64,000 nt of DNA from Tulasnella sp. 424 (GCA_019633425.1 WSUB01000166.1:1-64000), one strand, 5' to 3'. Positions 1-10,984 are shown, counted from the first letter of the stretch. Numbers and translations: made by a program. Notes: a model not told the origin generated them from the letters alone.

Positions 1-6
1 GGTGGT

Positions 7-60
7 CGTCGATCGTGATTGTCGATCGGAGGTTGGCGATCGGAATTGGCGATCGTGACA
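7..60. repeat. Short degenerate CGATCG tandem repeat
   Basis: The first 60 bases contain four imperfect copies of a 12-15 base unit centred on the palindrome CGATCG (or GCGATCGG). It lies 3' of the first lectin gene. No function is evident; it may be the edge of a larger repeat cut by the window border. Confidence 0.4.
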
Positions 61-280
61 CAAACGGCGCGCCATACCTGAGAGCCGCAGCATGCTCGAG
101 CTCAGGGTAGTGGTTACACGCCAACGGCATGCGACCAACTTAACCTTATGTGAGCACTGCACACTTGGCGACTTTGGCAATTGTCACTCCGCTAATGATA
201 TGGTCCAACTCGGTGAGGGATTGGCTGTTGTAGTGGGTTCAAGTACGCTTGGTATTTCATTAGGATATACCAAACTTCCG

Positions 281-1630
281 TTAGAACATAGCGAAGGTAG
301 GTTCAAAGCCGAATCTATCGAGAGCTGCCGTACCGTATTCCTTCCCGCTCTGCGGGTCAAAAAACACGAGGGAGCACATATCCTGCGATAGGTACCAATT
401 ATATGCTCTGGGACCTTTTTGTGCTTCACCATACACGATCCCAAAGAGGATGGAGTAACCACGAATCTGTCAAACGTCGTCAGATAGCGACGAGGAACAG
501 AGTGAAAAGAGACTTACGTCAGCTTTGAAGCGATTCTTCGCCCAATTCGTTGCAGCGTCCTTCATTCGGATCACGAAGTCATCGTCGTCGAAGAAGTGGG
601 AGCGGACAGGTTGACGCAGGAGCTTTGTGTCTTCCCAGATCCATCTGCGAACGTTGCTGCAGAGGACGAAATATCTGTCAAGGGAAAAGCGGGAGCTCGG
701 TATCAGTTGCCGCAGCTAGATATAGAGCAGAGAGCGATAGCATACTGCGCGGACTCTCCATAGAGCTGGAAGAATCGAGGGAGTAGCTCCGTTTTCCAGG
801 GGCTGAACATAGCCTTGATTTCTGCACAGGTTTGGCTGACTAAATCGAGGCTCCAAAGTTGATGGTCGTTTTCATTAGCTGCTTTTGAGCATGTCACTTC
901 GACGCCGTTTGAAGGATCTCTATGGTTTCGATCGATGCGTTCGAGAGGGCGGAATCATGATAAAGGTGCAATGACTTGCCCTTTTGGAATTTCCAGAAAC
1001 GTATCAGTACGGGTACATTGGAGCCTGCACAAAAAGGATGAGAGGTCTAACACAGTACATTTAATGGAAAGCTTCTTTACTTACAGATAATATTTACCCT
1101 GTTGTTCCTCGACGCGCCACTCTTGATCGGCTCGGGCGAGAGGACTCCACTCTCGCGGCCAACCGAGGGTTGGCGTGCCATCATTAGGGCTCCTAACGGA
1201 AATCGAAAGTTAATAGCTGACGCAAACCAAAGTATTATGTGTAACTGACCCTCCTCGCAACGCCATATATGTCCCCCCAACAAGACTTCTCAAGGTATAG
1301 GTATCATTTAACCCTTCACGCCTTATTAGCCACATCTGATTTGCGTTATCCCGCTCGATTTGTTGCTCGTATCCAATAATGCTAGTACCTGGATCCGCAC
1401 GGCCTGTCCCAAATCCCTTGCTCAGTACAGGTCGGAGTGTCCGACAAACCCTAGGCCAACAACATACCAGAGCACAGATTGAGCGTGGTTCTTGCCTTCT
1501 TGTTTGTAAGGACGTAAAGTCGTTCTCGAATTTGACGGGCATGTCCTTCGCAACCCTCGTGAGCCGGGGGTTGACATTCACCTGTATCACTTTGCATGGT
1601 CGAGGGCGGATTGTCGTTCGCTAAAGCCAT
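281..1630 (-). CDS. MOA-like chimerolectin, copy 1 (B position in array)
   Basis: Multi-exon lectin gene whose product would bind a glycan through an N-terminal ricin-B beta-trefoil and carries a C-terminal papain-fold domain of the Marasmius oreades agglutinin (MOA) type. Seen: the LYVLTNKKARTTLNL first-repeat strand, QMWLI, QEWRV and HQLWSL QxW-type strands, then FFDDDDFVIRMKDA and the AYNWYLSQDM...FFDPQSGKEYG C-terminal block, ending ALDRFGFEPTFAMF and TAA at 281-283. The ATG at 1630 follows an in-frame stop. The join between the first and second exons (about 1400-1450) needs a weak GTTGGC donor or contains a one-base shift, so the gene may be damaged. It is the most divergent copy. Asp, Arg and Asp occupy the positions of the MOA catalytic Cys, His and Glu, so protease activity is unlikely. 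Confidence 0.72.
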
Positions 1631-1944
1631 CTGTCAGGCTTCGCCCAATGGTTATTTTTGCTCGAAGTCGGTGTGTGTAAAGATCCACGTTAACCACGAT
1701 GTCATGAAGATACACGAGGCACTGCGCAATCCCATGACACGGGACTCGAAGGTCCAGATTTTTACCTTTTTGGGCTCATTCAGCAAAAAGGCCGCGGGGT
1801 AGGCGTTTAGGCTCGCGAGTATTACCTTTTTGTATTTCATGGATGATAAACGGCACCAAAGAGGGTCTCATCTGAATATTCGAGCTGACACTGAGGATGT
1901 CAAGAAAACAAGGGGTCGGACATTTTGCACCCAAGCGCCAGCGC

Positions 1945-2375
1945 TGCAGCGCGTGCCTGAACATGACATCACAACGAAGTTCGAAGATTGACTGCACCCC
2001 AACCAGGATCCCATCCCCCTCACATTCCCTCGATTCTTCCATCAACGTCCGGATCGCTAGCAAGAAGCACAGGAGAGGCCACAGGTCCAGACGAATACTC
2101 TGATGTTCTGGGTTCCTCCCCCCTGTCGCCGTTTTACCGACCAACAACTGTTCCTGCTACAAGAACCGGACAACTTGCCGGAGGTAGAACTTTGAAAGAG
2201 GGATAGTTGAGATGGAGAGGAAGGTGGGGGTGATTTGGAAAGAGGGAGGATGTCAAGGCATCCCGCGACATGGGTCGGAGGATGCGTTGGGAGGTGTTTC
2301 CCTGATAAGAGCAAAGAGAGGTGTCATTGGGGAACGTACCGCCAGCCTTACCGGCCCAAATGTCCCCCAACTTGG
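1945..2375 (+). pseudogene. 5' fragment of the transporter gene (diverged duplicate)
   Basis: Bases 1945-2375 align by eye with 19925-20350, the 5' flank and first exon of the membrane-transporter gene at 20014. The matching landmarks are the gcctgaacat leader, the DEYSD...SPLSP coding stretch, the acidic segment and the gtcattgg...ccttaccgg tail. The reading frame is broken by several indels and the initiator ATG is lost, and nothing of the membrane part remains. It stands just upstream of lectin copy 1, in the same position the intact transporter holds relative to copy 10, so it marks one repeat unit of the array. Confidence 0.75.
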
Positions 2376-2461
2376 TATCACCGACGTCTGATCACGCTTA
2401 CGGTACGTCCGCGCTGCAGGATCAGGGTCGTATATTACAAACTAGATGACGCGCTTGGAAA

Positions 2462-3799
2462 TCAAAACATAGCAAACGTAGGCTCGAATCCAGAGGCGTC
2501 AAGCGCTGCAGCTGTGTACTCCGTCCCCGTTTGAGCATCGAAGAAAATTAGAGCCCTCATGTCGCGTGACAGGTACCAATTGTAGGCCCTCGGACCTCTT
2601 CTTTCTGTGCCAAATACGACACCAAAGAGGACAGAATAACCCTAGATTTCCCGGCAGTCAGGCCGTCGAACCGATGCTGAAATTTCAAGGCTGTGGGCTT
2701 ACGTAGGTTCGCAGTTTATCTCGTGCCCAAGAATTCATCGCATCTTTGGCTTTAATGACAAAATCGTCGTAGTCAAATGTGTACTGGCAGATGGCTTGAT
2801 TAAGGAGTCTGGTCTCATTCCAGATGGTATTGCGAAGTTCGTGAGGGAAAACAAAGTACCTGAAACGGGCCTTGGTAAGTCTTACGTACATCTTAAACTC
2901 CAGAATACACACTGACTCGGTACTATCAGGGTAAGGTTGAAATAGACGATCAAGGAGGTCCGGTTTCCAAGAACTCATCACGCCCTTGATCTCAAGAGTC
3001 GTCCGGCTCACGCGCTCAAAACTCCAGAGCTGGTGGTCACGTTCTTGGGTGGCACCAGAGCAGGATACGCTTCTAAATGCCGTCCCGTCGAAGATAACTA
3101 GGTTAGGGAGTGCGGGCGCTCAGACCAAGCCGGACGACGTACCCGTCATGCATTTCGAGGAAGGTACCTGTTCTAGAGCATTGGAGACTATATATTACGT
3201 TGCATCAGCGTCGAGTTCGTGTACAAGTTGTACATATGCGTTCTCTCACGTATAATATCCGGGGACTTCTTCAGATATCCGCCATTCTTGATTCAGGCGG
3301 CCAGGCTCGCTCTCAACATAATCGTGAGCAACAACACCAGCTCTGTCTTGGTGGTTTCTGTTGCAGGAGACGAAAAATTTGGCATAGCATTAAGCGTCTT
3401 TCCTGGCTGTCCGTCTCTCCGTGAAATGGATCATCTTTTATCAACGCACCCAGCGAATAGATCTACAAACGTGCCAGCTCGGAGACTCATTAAGGTATAA
3501 GCTCCGTTATCACCCGACCATCTTAAGACCCAAAGCAGCCAGTCCATGTTAGAGTCGGTAAAGCGTGGCCATCCAACGATTCCCGCGCCCGAATGAATAT
3601 GACCTACGATGAAACGGAGTTTAGTGTCCCACCGTCAAATACTACTCGACATCCAGAAATCACCGCTCGATAACGTCAAAAATTTTCGTATCTTCTTGTT
3701 TGTGAGCTCGTAAAGACCTTCAGGGATGCGTTCAAGTTGAGGGGCGTTCTCGGACCCAGCTTCGGGCGGCTCGTTCTGAGTTCCCGCCGGATTTTGCAT
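2462..3799 (-). CDS. MOA-like chimerolectin, copy 2 (subfamily A)
   Basis: Seven-exon gene of subfamily A; all junctions that I checked keep frame from ATG 3799 to TGA at 2462-2464, giving about 320 residues. Exon 1 carries EGLYELTNKKIRKFLTL; the later trefoil strands include NQEWRISEE and HQLWSFE, but the second QxW motif has become DWLLW. The C-terminal domain has FDYDDFVIKAKDAM and AYNWYLSRDM...FFDAQTGTEY, ending ALDASGFEPTFAMF. The catalytic Cys and His positions of MOA read Tyr and Arg. Upstream of ATG 3799 the homologous reading frame is interrupted by a stop, so the N-terminus is shorter than in copy 3. The start is therefore the least certain part; it could be a decayed gene. Confidence 0.75.
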
Positions 3800-4009
3800 C
3801 TTGTTGTTTGTATACCGCTTGCCGGAGTATGTATTGGGATGAATGGAGAGGTATTGCGGAGAGTAAGGTGGTAGGGGCTTTCCACGACGACGCGCGGTTT
3901 ACGGAGGACAGAACTTTTTCCATTCTCGGCAGCCGTGCGACGGGGGACCGTCTTGTAAGAGCAATGTTTAACTGGAGGTATGAGTTCAGAGGGGACTGTC
4001 ACTTTCTTC

Positions 4010-4190
4010 TTAAAACACAGCGAACCCGGGCTTAAAACATTCCCCATCGAGAGCCGGGACACCGTACTCCTTTCCGCTCTGCGCTTCAAAAGAACACCTG
4101 GGTAAAGATGTCCTGTGAGAAGTACCAGCTCTATGCTGTCGGACCTTTCGGCGCTTTTGACGGATATCACGCCGAAGAGGACGGATAGTC
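4010..4190 (-). pseudogene. Solo last exon of a lectin (B-type stub)
   Basis: This segment matches the last exon of the B lectins: SWYFSQDIF, a gap, then KEYG-type residues and a C-terminus ending FAVF with TAA at 4010-4012. It contains several in-frame stops and a frameshift and has no upstream exons. It lies immediately upstream of copy 2 (A) with the same kind of short spacer seen in other B-A pairs, so it is the remnant of the B partner of copy 2. Confidence 0.75.
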
Positions 4191-4494
4191 TGGACGCCCT
4201 GAATGTAGTAGGTTCAAGGGTTTACTGTGTCCCGGTTCGAATCTCCTTCCTTCCATCCGAGTTCCACCAAGTCCCATGCATCGCTCCCATCAATGTCAAA
4301 TTGTCGGGCTTCACCCGCCCGGTCCCCAATAGGTGCTCCTCATTTCCGCCGGCCAGAATACATTAGTAGTGAGGGGTAGCCGATGCTGGATCAGTATCTT
4401 GGCCTTCGTCGAATTCACGATAGCCATTGCACTGCTTTGTGCTACGTATCTATGATGCAGTTGCATGAAAATTTGAGATAATCTGTAACCCGTT

Positions 4495-4651
4495 TGTTAT
4501 GACTTGCCTTCTCAAGGACCCGCGGACCCATTTGTTCTGTTTGGTTTCCCAGAACTGAGATACCGTATTCGGCCGTTGACGTTTTTACAACATACGGCCG
4601 CACTGCGGGTGGAGCTTTTGTATTACAGAATATATGATGCTCTTGGAGGTC
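4495..4651. repeat. Duplicated 3' flank of A lectins (matches 15000-15147)
   Basis: Bases 4495-4651, directly 3' of copy 3, are near-identical to 15000-15147, directly 3' of copy 9, including acaacatacggccgcactgc. A shorter relic occurs before copy 2 (about 2420-2461). No coding potential is evident. It shows that copies 3 and 9 were duplicated with their 3' flanks. The adjoining bases 4191-4494 show nothing recognisable. Confidence 0.7.
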
Positions 4652-6137
4652 TCAAAACATAGCAAACGTAGGCTCGAATCCAAAATCATCAAGCGCTGGG
4701 GCTGTGTACTCCGTCCCAGTTTGAGCATCGAAGAAAACTAGGGACCACATGTCGCGCGACAAATACCAGTTGTAAGCCCTCGGACCTTCTCTTGCTGTGC
4801 CGAATATGATGCCGAAGAGAACAGAATAGCCCTAGATTTTGCAACAGTCGGATCGTCAAGGCGGAACTGACATTCCGAAGCGGCGAGCTTACGGAGATGC
4901 GCAGTTTATCTCGTGCCCAAGTATTCATCGCATCTTTGGCTTTAATAACAAAATCGTCGTAATCAAATGTGTTCCGGGAGATAGCTTGATCAAGGAGTTT
5001 GGTTTCTCTCCAGATGGTGGTGCGAAGTTCGTGAGGTAGAACGAGGTACCTGAAACGGGACATGGTGAGTCCTGCATCCTGCCTCCGCCCGAAGACACTC
5101 TCATAACACTTACTCGTCATTATCACCATATGGCTGAAATAAACGGTTAATGAGGTCCGGTTTCCATAAACTCATTACGCCCTTGATCTCGAGAGTTGTC
5201 CGACTCGTGCGTTCTAAGCTCCAAAGCTGGAGGTCCCGATCTTGGGTGGCACTGGAGCAAGATACACTTCTCCACGTTTCTGTACTTCTAAAAGGCGCAC
5301 GGTTGAAGATAGTTAGGTGAGGGAGTGTCGGTCGTAGACTAAGCCGAAGGACGTACTCGCCATCCATCTCAAGAAAAGTTTCGGTCCGAGCACATTGAAG
5401 TCTGTATATAGTCCCTACAGTTAATTAGTCTGTTTGCGAGATATTTATTATCTCTGACGTGTAATATCCCGGGACCTCCTCAGAGATGCGCCATTCTTGA
5501 TTCAGGCGGCTAGGCTCGCTCCCAGCGTAGCCATAAACAACAGCTTCGGCTTTATTTTCGCTGTTTCTGTTAGAGAAGATAAAAAAGAGCCTCTTCAAGC
5601 TGTCTGTCTTTTCAGTAAAAGGAACCACTGGGCGCACCCGGCTCGCAAATCGAGAAATGTACCACCTCGAAGGTACATTAACCTGTAGGTTTCGTCCGCA
5701 CTGATCTTCTTTAATACCCAAAGCTGATGATCTACACCAGGGTTGGCATTGCGCGGCCATCCAACGCATTTCGTGTCAGGCCGGATATCACCTACAACAA
5801 AACGAATTCAATGATACACCGTTAAATCCACTCTAGACGTCCATAAAGCACCATTCGCCACCGACAAAAGCTTTTTTATCTTCTTATTTGTGAGTGTATA
5901 TACACCCTCTGGGAATCTTCGAGGCGTGCCTTCTGGGACGTAGGCCGGGGGCCCGTTCTGACTCGGAGTGCTTGTTGCATCTTGCATCTTAGTGTTCGCC
6001 GATACCGTTCGCTTAGGCTGAATGAGCACGTAGGTCTTGCGAAAAGCAGAGGTGGTAGGAGCTGTCCGCGCGGTCCAGGCATGTTTACATCGGGCTATGC
6101 CATTTCCATTTTCAGCAGCCGTGTGACCGAGGGCCAT
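4652..6137 (-). CDS. MOA-like chimerolectin, copy 3 (subfamily A)
   Basis: Seven coding exons, with frame preserved at every junction I checked; about 370 residues. Exon 1 (6137 to about 5852) has a long variable N-terminus then EGVYTLTNKKIKKLLSV. Exon 2 has DHQLWVLKKISADETYRL and TFLDLRAG; exon 3 has NQEWRISEEVPGYYT; exon 4 is short (QCARTETFLEMD); exon 5 has QLWSLE; exon 6 has FDYDDFVIKAKDAMNTW; exon 7 has GYSVLFGIIFG, AYNWYLSRDM and ends DDFGFEPTFAMF, TGA at 4652-4654. It is a predicted lectin with an inactive protease-like domain (Tyr, Arg and Asp at the MOA catalytic positions). No signal peptide is seen, as in MOA. Its ATG lies only 59 bases after the stop of the upstream B lectin remnant (6197). 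Confidence 0.83.
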
Positions 6138-6196
6138 CTCGCATTAGAGAATTTGTAAGGGGGACCATTGCATTAGAATGAATTTTCACTTTCTTC

Positions 6197-6590
6197 TTAG
6201 AACACAGCGAATGTAGGCTCAAACCCGAATCCATTGAGAGCTGCGGCGCTGTACTCCTTTCCGCTCTGCGCGTCAAAGAAGACGAGGTTGAACAGATCCT
6301 GTAAGAGGTACCAGTTGTATGCCGTAGGACCTCTCCGTGCTTTGCCGTATATCATGCCGAATAGGACGCAGTAGCCGCGGATCTGTGGTTTCCCAGTTAG
6401 ACAGCTTGGCTAACTAGAAAGGGTGCACGAAAAGCAGCTCACATCAGCTCGGTGAAAGCGGTTCCTCGCCCAAACCGTGACCGCATTCTTCATGTTTATC
6501 GCAAAGTGATCATGATCGAATAGATGAGGGCGGACAGGCTGATCAACAAGACCCGTATCTCTCCAACGGTTTCTACGAAGTTGCTGAGCT
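6197..6590 (-). pseudogene. 3' half of a B lectin, truncated (copy 4)
   Basis: The last two exons of a B lectin are intact: RRNRWRDTGLVDQPVRP, FDHDHFAINMKNAV, then GYCVLFGMIYG and the tail GFGFEPTFAVF with TAA at 6197-6199. Homology stops abruptly at about 6586-6590, inside exon 6, and unrelated sequence begins. All trefoil exons are missing. Very similar to copy 10 (16706-17100). Copy 3 follows after 59 bases. Confidence 0.85.
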
Positions 6591-6591
6591 C

Positions 6592-7215
6592 GCACCTTTC
6601 CCTGAACCTAGCTCCCAACCTTATCTCCCCTCCACGACAGCTGGTTGCTTCTAATCCACTTGTCACAAAGTTGGAATCGCAACAATTCGCAGATTCGCTA
6701 TGACACAACGCTCACACCTTTCCCTGAATCCGGCCTCGGGCCAACCCTTCTGCGCGATAACTCGGTCACAACATTGGACAACCCGAACAGACTGCAGTGT
6801 GTTGCAAAAAAGAACCCCAGACGGCGCGTTTCTCGCTGAACAGGTGCCGAATCTTTGGAGCCACACCCTAGTTACAAAATGTACCGAAAAATCAGAGTCG
6901 AAACGATCGCCGCCTTCCCACCGTCCTCAGCAAGGAATGAGGCTTGAGGGTGGCACATACTTGAGAGCGTTTGAGGCCGGAGAGCGTCTTTCTTCCATTC
7001 GACTATTTTCTCCTTGAGGATCTTCAGGGTGTGCTTCGTCATGGGTGTAAGAGAGAGTGTTGGAATCATTGTCACGACAGACATGGAGATCGTTAAGAAA
7101 CGAACAGGAAACTATCTATTGGAGATTTCTCCCTGCGCTGAGAAACAAGCACCGTCCCAACGCCGGCTCGCCTCTTTCCCTGAATTTGGTTTCGGACCAA
7201 CCCCCTCCTACGTGA
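6592..7215. repeat. Three dispersed copies of a ~45-base repeat in the lectin break region
   Basis: Segments near 6592-6630, 6706-6755 and 7166-7212 share the core ctttccctgaa followed by a g-rich gg(t/c)ccaaccc stretch. They lie between the truncated B lectin and the HSP12 gene. No ORF or terminal inverted repeat is evident. They may be decayed pieces of a mobile element involved in splitting the lectin unit. The rest of 6590-7450 shows nothing recognisable. Confidence 0.4.
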
Positions 7216-7453
7216 CAATTGGGTTACTTACTTTGCTTTGACCATTCCGGAGTTCCCGACGTCGTCCAATTAATTTCCTGGGATTTGCAGCTTAATTCGG
7301 TGTAGTCTAATCCTCTCTGGACCCTGACTCCCTCCCCTCGGGATCTCCGGTGTCACTTCCCGTCCTTCCTTTTTCGTCCGTTACTGATTTGCACCAAAAA
7401 GTTCAACTGGCCGCGTGCACATCCATCGACATCATCATTCCTACCCCCCGTCA

Positions 7454-7686
7454 CCCCTCATTGCGTAAAGGGGGGGAGGAGGGGGGCTATCTACTCCGGA
7501 CCTATCAATCCGAGAGCCGATGTCGACGCGGCTCACTAGGTACTGCGAGGGGGAGCCACATGCTGCATCATTCCATGGGCCATTCGCCCCACCGACGTCA
7601 TAGTCCATCATTACCACGATCTTCAGCACCCCTTCGGGATCCGCATCGAGGTCACCGGATCTTCATGAAGAGGCCTTGTATTTAAG
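7454..7686 (+). promoter_or_regulatory. HSP12 promoter: STRE-like CCCCT/AGGGG motifs and TATA box
   Basis: Stress-response-element cores occur at 7454-7458 (CCCCT), 7548-7552 (AGGGG) and 7629-7633 (CCCCT). A TATA-like TATTTAAG lies at 7679-7686, 90-97 bases before the HSP12 ATG. STREs drive HSP12 in yeasts through Msn2/4; that basidiomycetes use the same site is inference, and 5-base motifs occur often by chance. Confidence 0.35.
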
Positions 7687-7775
7687 GAATAAGAAAATCC
7701 AAGCATCAAGTTGCTATATCGCATCACGTACACACACTCTCACCTGATACATCCCACTTTATCCTTACCTCAATC

Positions 7776-8209
7776 ATGTCTGACCTCGGCCGCGAATCTC
7801 TCACTGACAAGGCTTCCGGTATGTTGTATTGCGATACAGGCCCTTTCATTTCACCCCACTCACTGGACCACTCTTCCATAGCTGCCATCAAGCCCGACTC
7901 GGAGAAGAGCACCACAGAACACGTCGGTGACAAGATGAAGGGCACTTCCGACTCCGTTGCCTCTTCCTTGCAGGTAAGACCATGTCCCGCCTGCTGAGAT
8001 TTGTTGGTCTCACCCGTCTTTCCAACAGCCACAGTCTGAGAAGAGCACCTCCCAGAAGGTTGGTGACAGCATGTCGTCAAAGTAAGTTCTCGTGCATTTA
8101 GTATCAGTAATGATGCATGGCTAAAGCTGGGTATAATACCCTCGTTGATAGCACCACCAACGACAGCCTTCTCGACCAGGCCAAGGATGCCTTGGGCTTG
8201 GGCAGATAA
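7776..8209 (+). CDS. HSP12: HSP12/HSP9-type small stress protein
   Basis: Four exons (7776-7818, 7882-7973, 8029-8081, 8152-8209) join in frame to an 81-residue, highly hydrophilic protein. It starts MSDLGRESLTDKASAAIKP, has two repeats of the type EKST(T/S)xxVGDxM, and ends LLDQAKDALGLGR. This is the heat-shock 9/12 family: small, intrinsically disordered, membrane-associating proteins induced by heat, osmotic stress and starvation that stabilise the plasma membrane. Length and the N-terminal MSDxGRExxxDKA signature match the family. The gene lies between two halves of a broken lectin unit and points against the lectins. It has its own TATA box and STRE-like motifs, so it is probably independently expressed. 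Confidence 0.92.
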
Positions 8210-9199
8210 ATTGTAGCCATTCCTGTCAGATTGTACACATATTAGCTTTGTTATGACGAACTTGAAGTCCACACTGCGAGCGATCACCGGCTAATTTCAG
8301 CCCAAGTAAGCGAAACAAAGCGGGACACGCGTATGCAGCCTCCAAGACGCACCGCCCGTCGAACCTTACGGCCGTGAGCTTTGGAAGCCCGCCATGTCGA
8401 ATCGTAGACCATCAATGTCATCGTAGAACGAATCCCGTCTTGTTCCGTCGTCACCCGGTGGATCATTCCCCGTCCTCGAGGCAATGCAAGGTGGATTCCT
8501 TCGCTCGTCCGGATAGGCCGAACCCCTCCGAACGCCCAATGGAACACAATAGAAACCAGCAGCTAGAAGCCGGTTGTTTGTGGCCAGTAGCAGTATTCGG
8601 TGTAGTACACCGGCTGCAAAGTCCCTCCTTCCTCTCTTCGTTAGCGACGGGCCCGGTGTTCGTTCCCATCGCATGTGTCGGCATTCGTATCCAGTGCAGC
8701 AAGCAAGAATAAGGGCACCGAGACGAGAGGACCGATGACGCACTTCCGGATCCAAGTCAGGACCTAGCTATGGGTCCTGGCGCCAAACCACCATCAAGCA
8801 GACGGCCATCTCCTCACCTCTGGTACTCATCGTCCGGCGCCACTTCTTGCTGCGACCTTGCTTCCCTCTCTCTGGGTCATCCCTTTGCTGGTATTATCCG
8901 TCCACCCTCTTCCCATCTTCCAATTTGCAATAAGAAAGCAGATTCGCCAGAGACCGTCCACGCGTCGTCGTGACCTCATCTCGGACTAGCAGCAACTCGC
9001 TCGATGCACGCCCCTTCCCCTGCCCCAACACCCATCACCCGGCTTCTTCTAATACTTCCATCTTCGTTTCTTCTCGCCGAGCTCTACTCGACCTCCTCTC
9101 GTTGATGATTAGATCTCTCTTACATGGACGACTGATTTATTAGGAATCATACTCCGGGAAGACATGAACGGAGTGATTGTACTTAATGGGGAAGGTTCG
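8210..9199. other. Non-coding stretch 3' of HSP12
   Basis: About 1 kb with only short overlapping ORFs on both strands that lack homology or splice support. It ends where lectin exon-1 homology begins. Nothing recognisable is seen. Confidence 0.5.
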
Positions 9200-9440
9200 T
9201 CGAATGTTGGCAACGTCACGTAGGAGACGTAAATACGCATCTTTCGTCGTGGTACTCGCCGGTAAAATTCGCTTACCCTCTTAGGCTGAATGATTACGTA
9301 GGTCTTGCGAAAAGCAGAAGTGGTAAGGGCTGCCTACGCGGGCACGCGGCCCATGCGTGTTTTCAGAGGGCCATACATTTCCATTTTCAACAGTCATGTG
9401 ACTGAGGGCCGTCTCGGAGTAGGAAAGCCTTTAGAATGAA
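9200..9440 (-). pseudogene. Exon-1 remnant of an A lectin
   Basis: The segment aligns with the exon 1 region and leader of copies 3 and 9: gtaggtcttgcgaaaagcag, then the conserved (a/c)atttccatttt and gtgactgagggccgtctc. Homology fades near 9200-9260, where small insertions occur, and the rest of the gene is missing. It lies directly after the B lectin copy 5, so it is the A partner of copy 5 and was cut off by the rearrangement that brought in HSP12. Confidence 0.75.
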
Positions 9441-9454
9441 TTTTCACTTTCTTC

Positions 9455-10804
9455 CTAGAACACAGCGAATGTAGGCTCAAACCCGAATCTGTCGAGAGCA
9501 GCGACACCATACTCCCTTCCACTCTGCGCGTCGAAGAACACGAGACTGAACAGATCTTGGGAGAGATACCAGTTATATGCTGTAGGACCTCTCCGTGCTT
9601 TGCCGTATATTATGCCAAAGAGGACGGAGTAGCCGCGGATCTGTTATTTCCCAGTTAGACAGCTTGGCTAGCTAGAAAGGGTGCGCAAAGCAGCTCACAT
9701 CGGCTCGAAAGCGGTTTCTCGCCCAAACCGTCACCGCATTCTTCATGTTTATCGCAAAGTGATCATGATCGAATAGATTAGGGCGAAAAGGCTGATCAAC
9801 AAGACCCGTATCTCTCCAACGGTTTCTACGAAGTTGGTCGGGCAGCATAAAATAGCTGCACCGAACCCCACCCCCAAAATGTCTGGATATTAGCTCGGGT
9901 ACCAAGGCCCTGCATTACGGCTTACTGAGCGGATTCTCCATGTGTTTGCAATAGAAGAGGTCCAAAGTTTGGTTTCCATGAGGTAAAGAGCTCCCTGATT
10001 TGTGGGCCGGTGCGGCTGACCGGCTCGAGCGACCAGAGCTGATGGTCCATGTTCGCTGCTGCCGCCGAGCATGTAACGGTGGTACCACCCGAAGGATTCC
10101 TGGTTATAAAACATATGAGAGATTAAGGGATTGATGGGGAAGTTCGTGCCTTCGGGGGGATGGGCTTACCCTCCGGGAATTTCGAGGCACGTATTCGTCT
10201 GAGAGCAGCGAACCCTGCATAAGGAATGGAGTGAGGTCAAGATAGTTGAAACCTAGCCTCCTCTCAGCCTCCTACTAACGTGTAATACTCATGCTCCCGC
10301 TCTTCGATGCGCCATTCTTGGTGAGATCGGCCGGGAGGCCTTAGCTCTCGAAACCAGCCAGCAACCCGAGACCCATTTTCGGCTGCTCTAAGAGAAGCAC
10401 AAATCAACGACGCGGATGATGTACATCGCATTTTTCCGACTTACCCCTCTACCAAATCTATCAATGTCCCAACCTGCAGATTCTTCACGGTATACGTATC
10501 GTTCAGCCCTTCCTTCGTGATTATCCACATCTGATTTCCGAAATTATCTTCCGTATTTTGCCGACATCCTTGGACCTTTGTGCCTTTGCCCGCGTCGCCT
10601 GTCCAATCCCAATATGGGTAAGCTTTTACTAGACTTGTCAGAGTGTCACAGTAACTGTGAGTGTGGCATACCGCCATTCAGATCAAGAACAGTTCTTGAC
10701 TCCTTGTTTGTGAGAATATACATTCCCTCTTGCACTTGCATCGCACCTCCGTCGTTTCTCCCCTCGTTCTCTCCCGTGAAAATCCCTTGCGGGGGATCAG
10801 CCAT
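9455..10804 (-). CDS. MOA-like chimerolectin, copy 5 (subfamily B)
   Basis: Seven exons with the same boundaries and phases as copy 10; about 326 residues. Exon 1 (10804-10672) has EGMYILTNKESRTVLDLNG. The trefoil QxW strands are NQMWIITKE, HQEWRIEER and HQLWSLE. The C-terminal domain has FDHDHFAINMKNAV, GYSVLFGIIYG and AYNWYLSQDLF, ending DRFGFEPTFAVF, TAG at 9455-9457. The catalytic positions of MOA read His, Thr and Asp. ATG 10804 is chosen because it matches the start of copy 10; the frame stays open upstream to another ATG at 10966, which would add 54 disordered residues. Upstream (10985-11095) lies a relic of the transporter gene's 5' flank. Confidence 0.85.
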
Positions 10805-10984
10805 AGGTTCGTTTGAAGTACTGTATGTGCGCGATGGTCGACGTGAAAAGGTTGTTGTACCAGTGGAGTGGCGTGTGGACTGCGCGGAGGGCCTACACTT
10901 TGCCTTTTTGGGGGTCCATGAACACGAAGGTGCTTCGTCATCGGAGTTTAATTTCCTTTCAGCCATGTCCTTACTTGTAAACAC

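Noticed and set aside
8374..8973. Two plus-strand ORFs after HSP12
   Set aside because: Both lack homology, overlap equally long minus-strand frames and show no intron signals consistent with coding exons.
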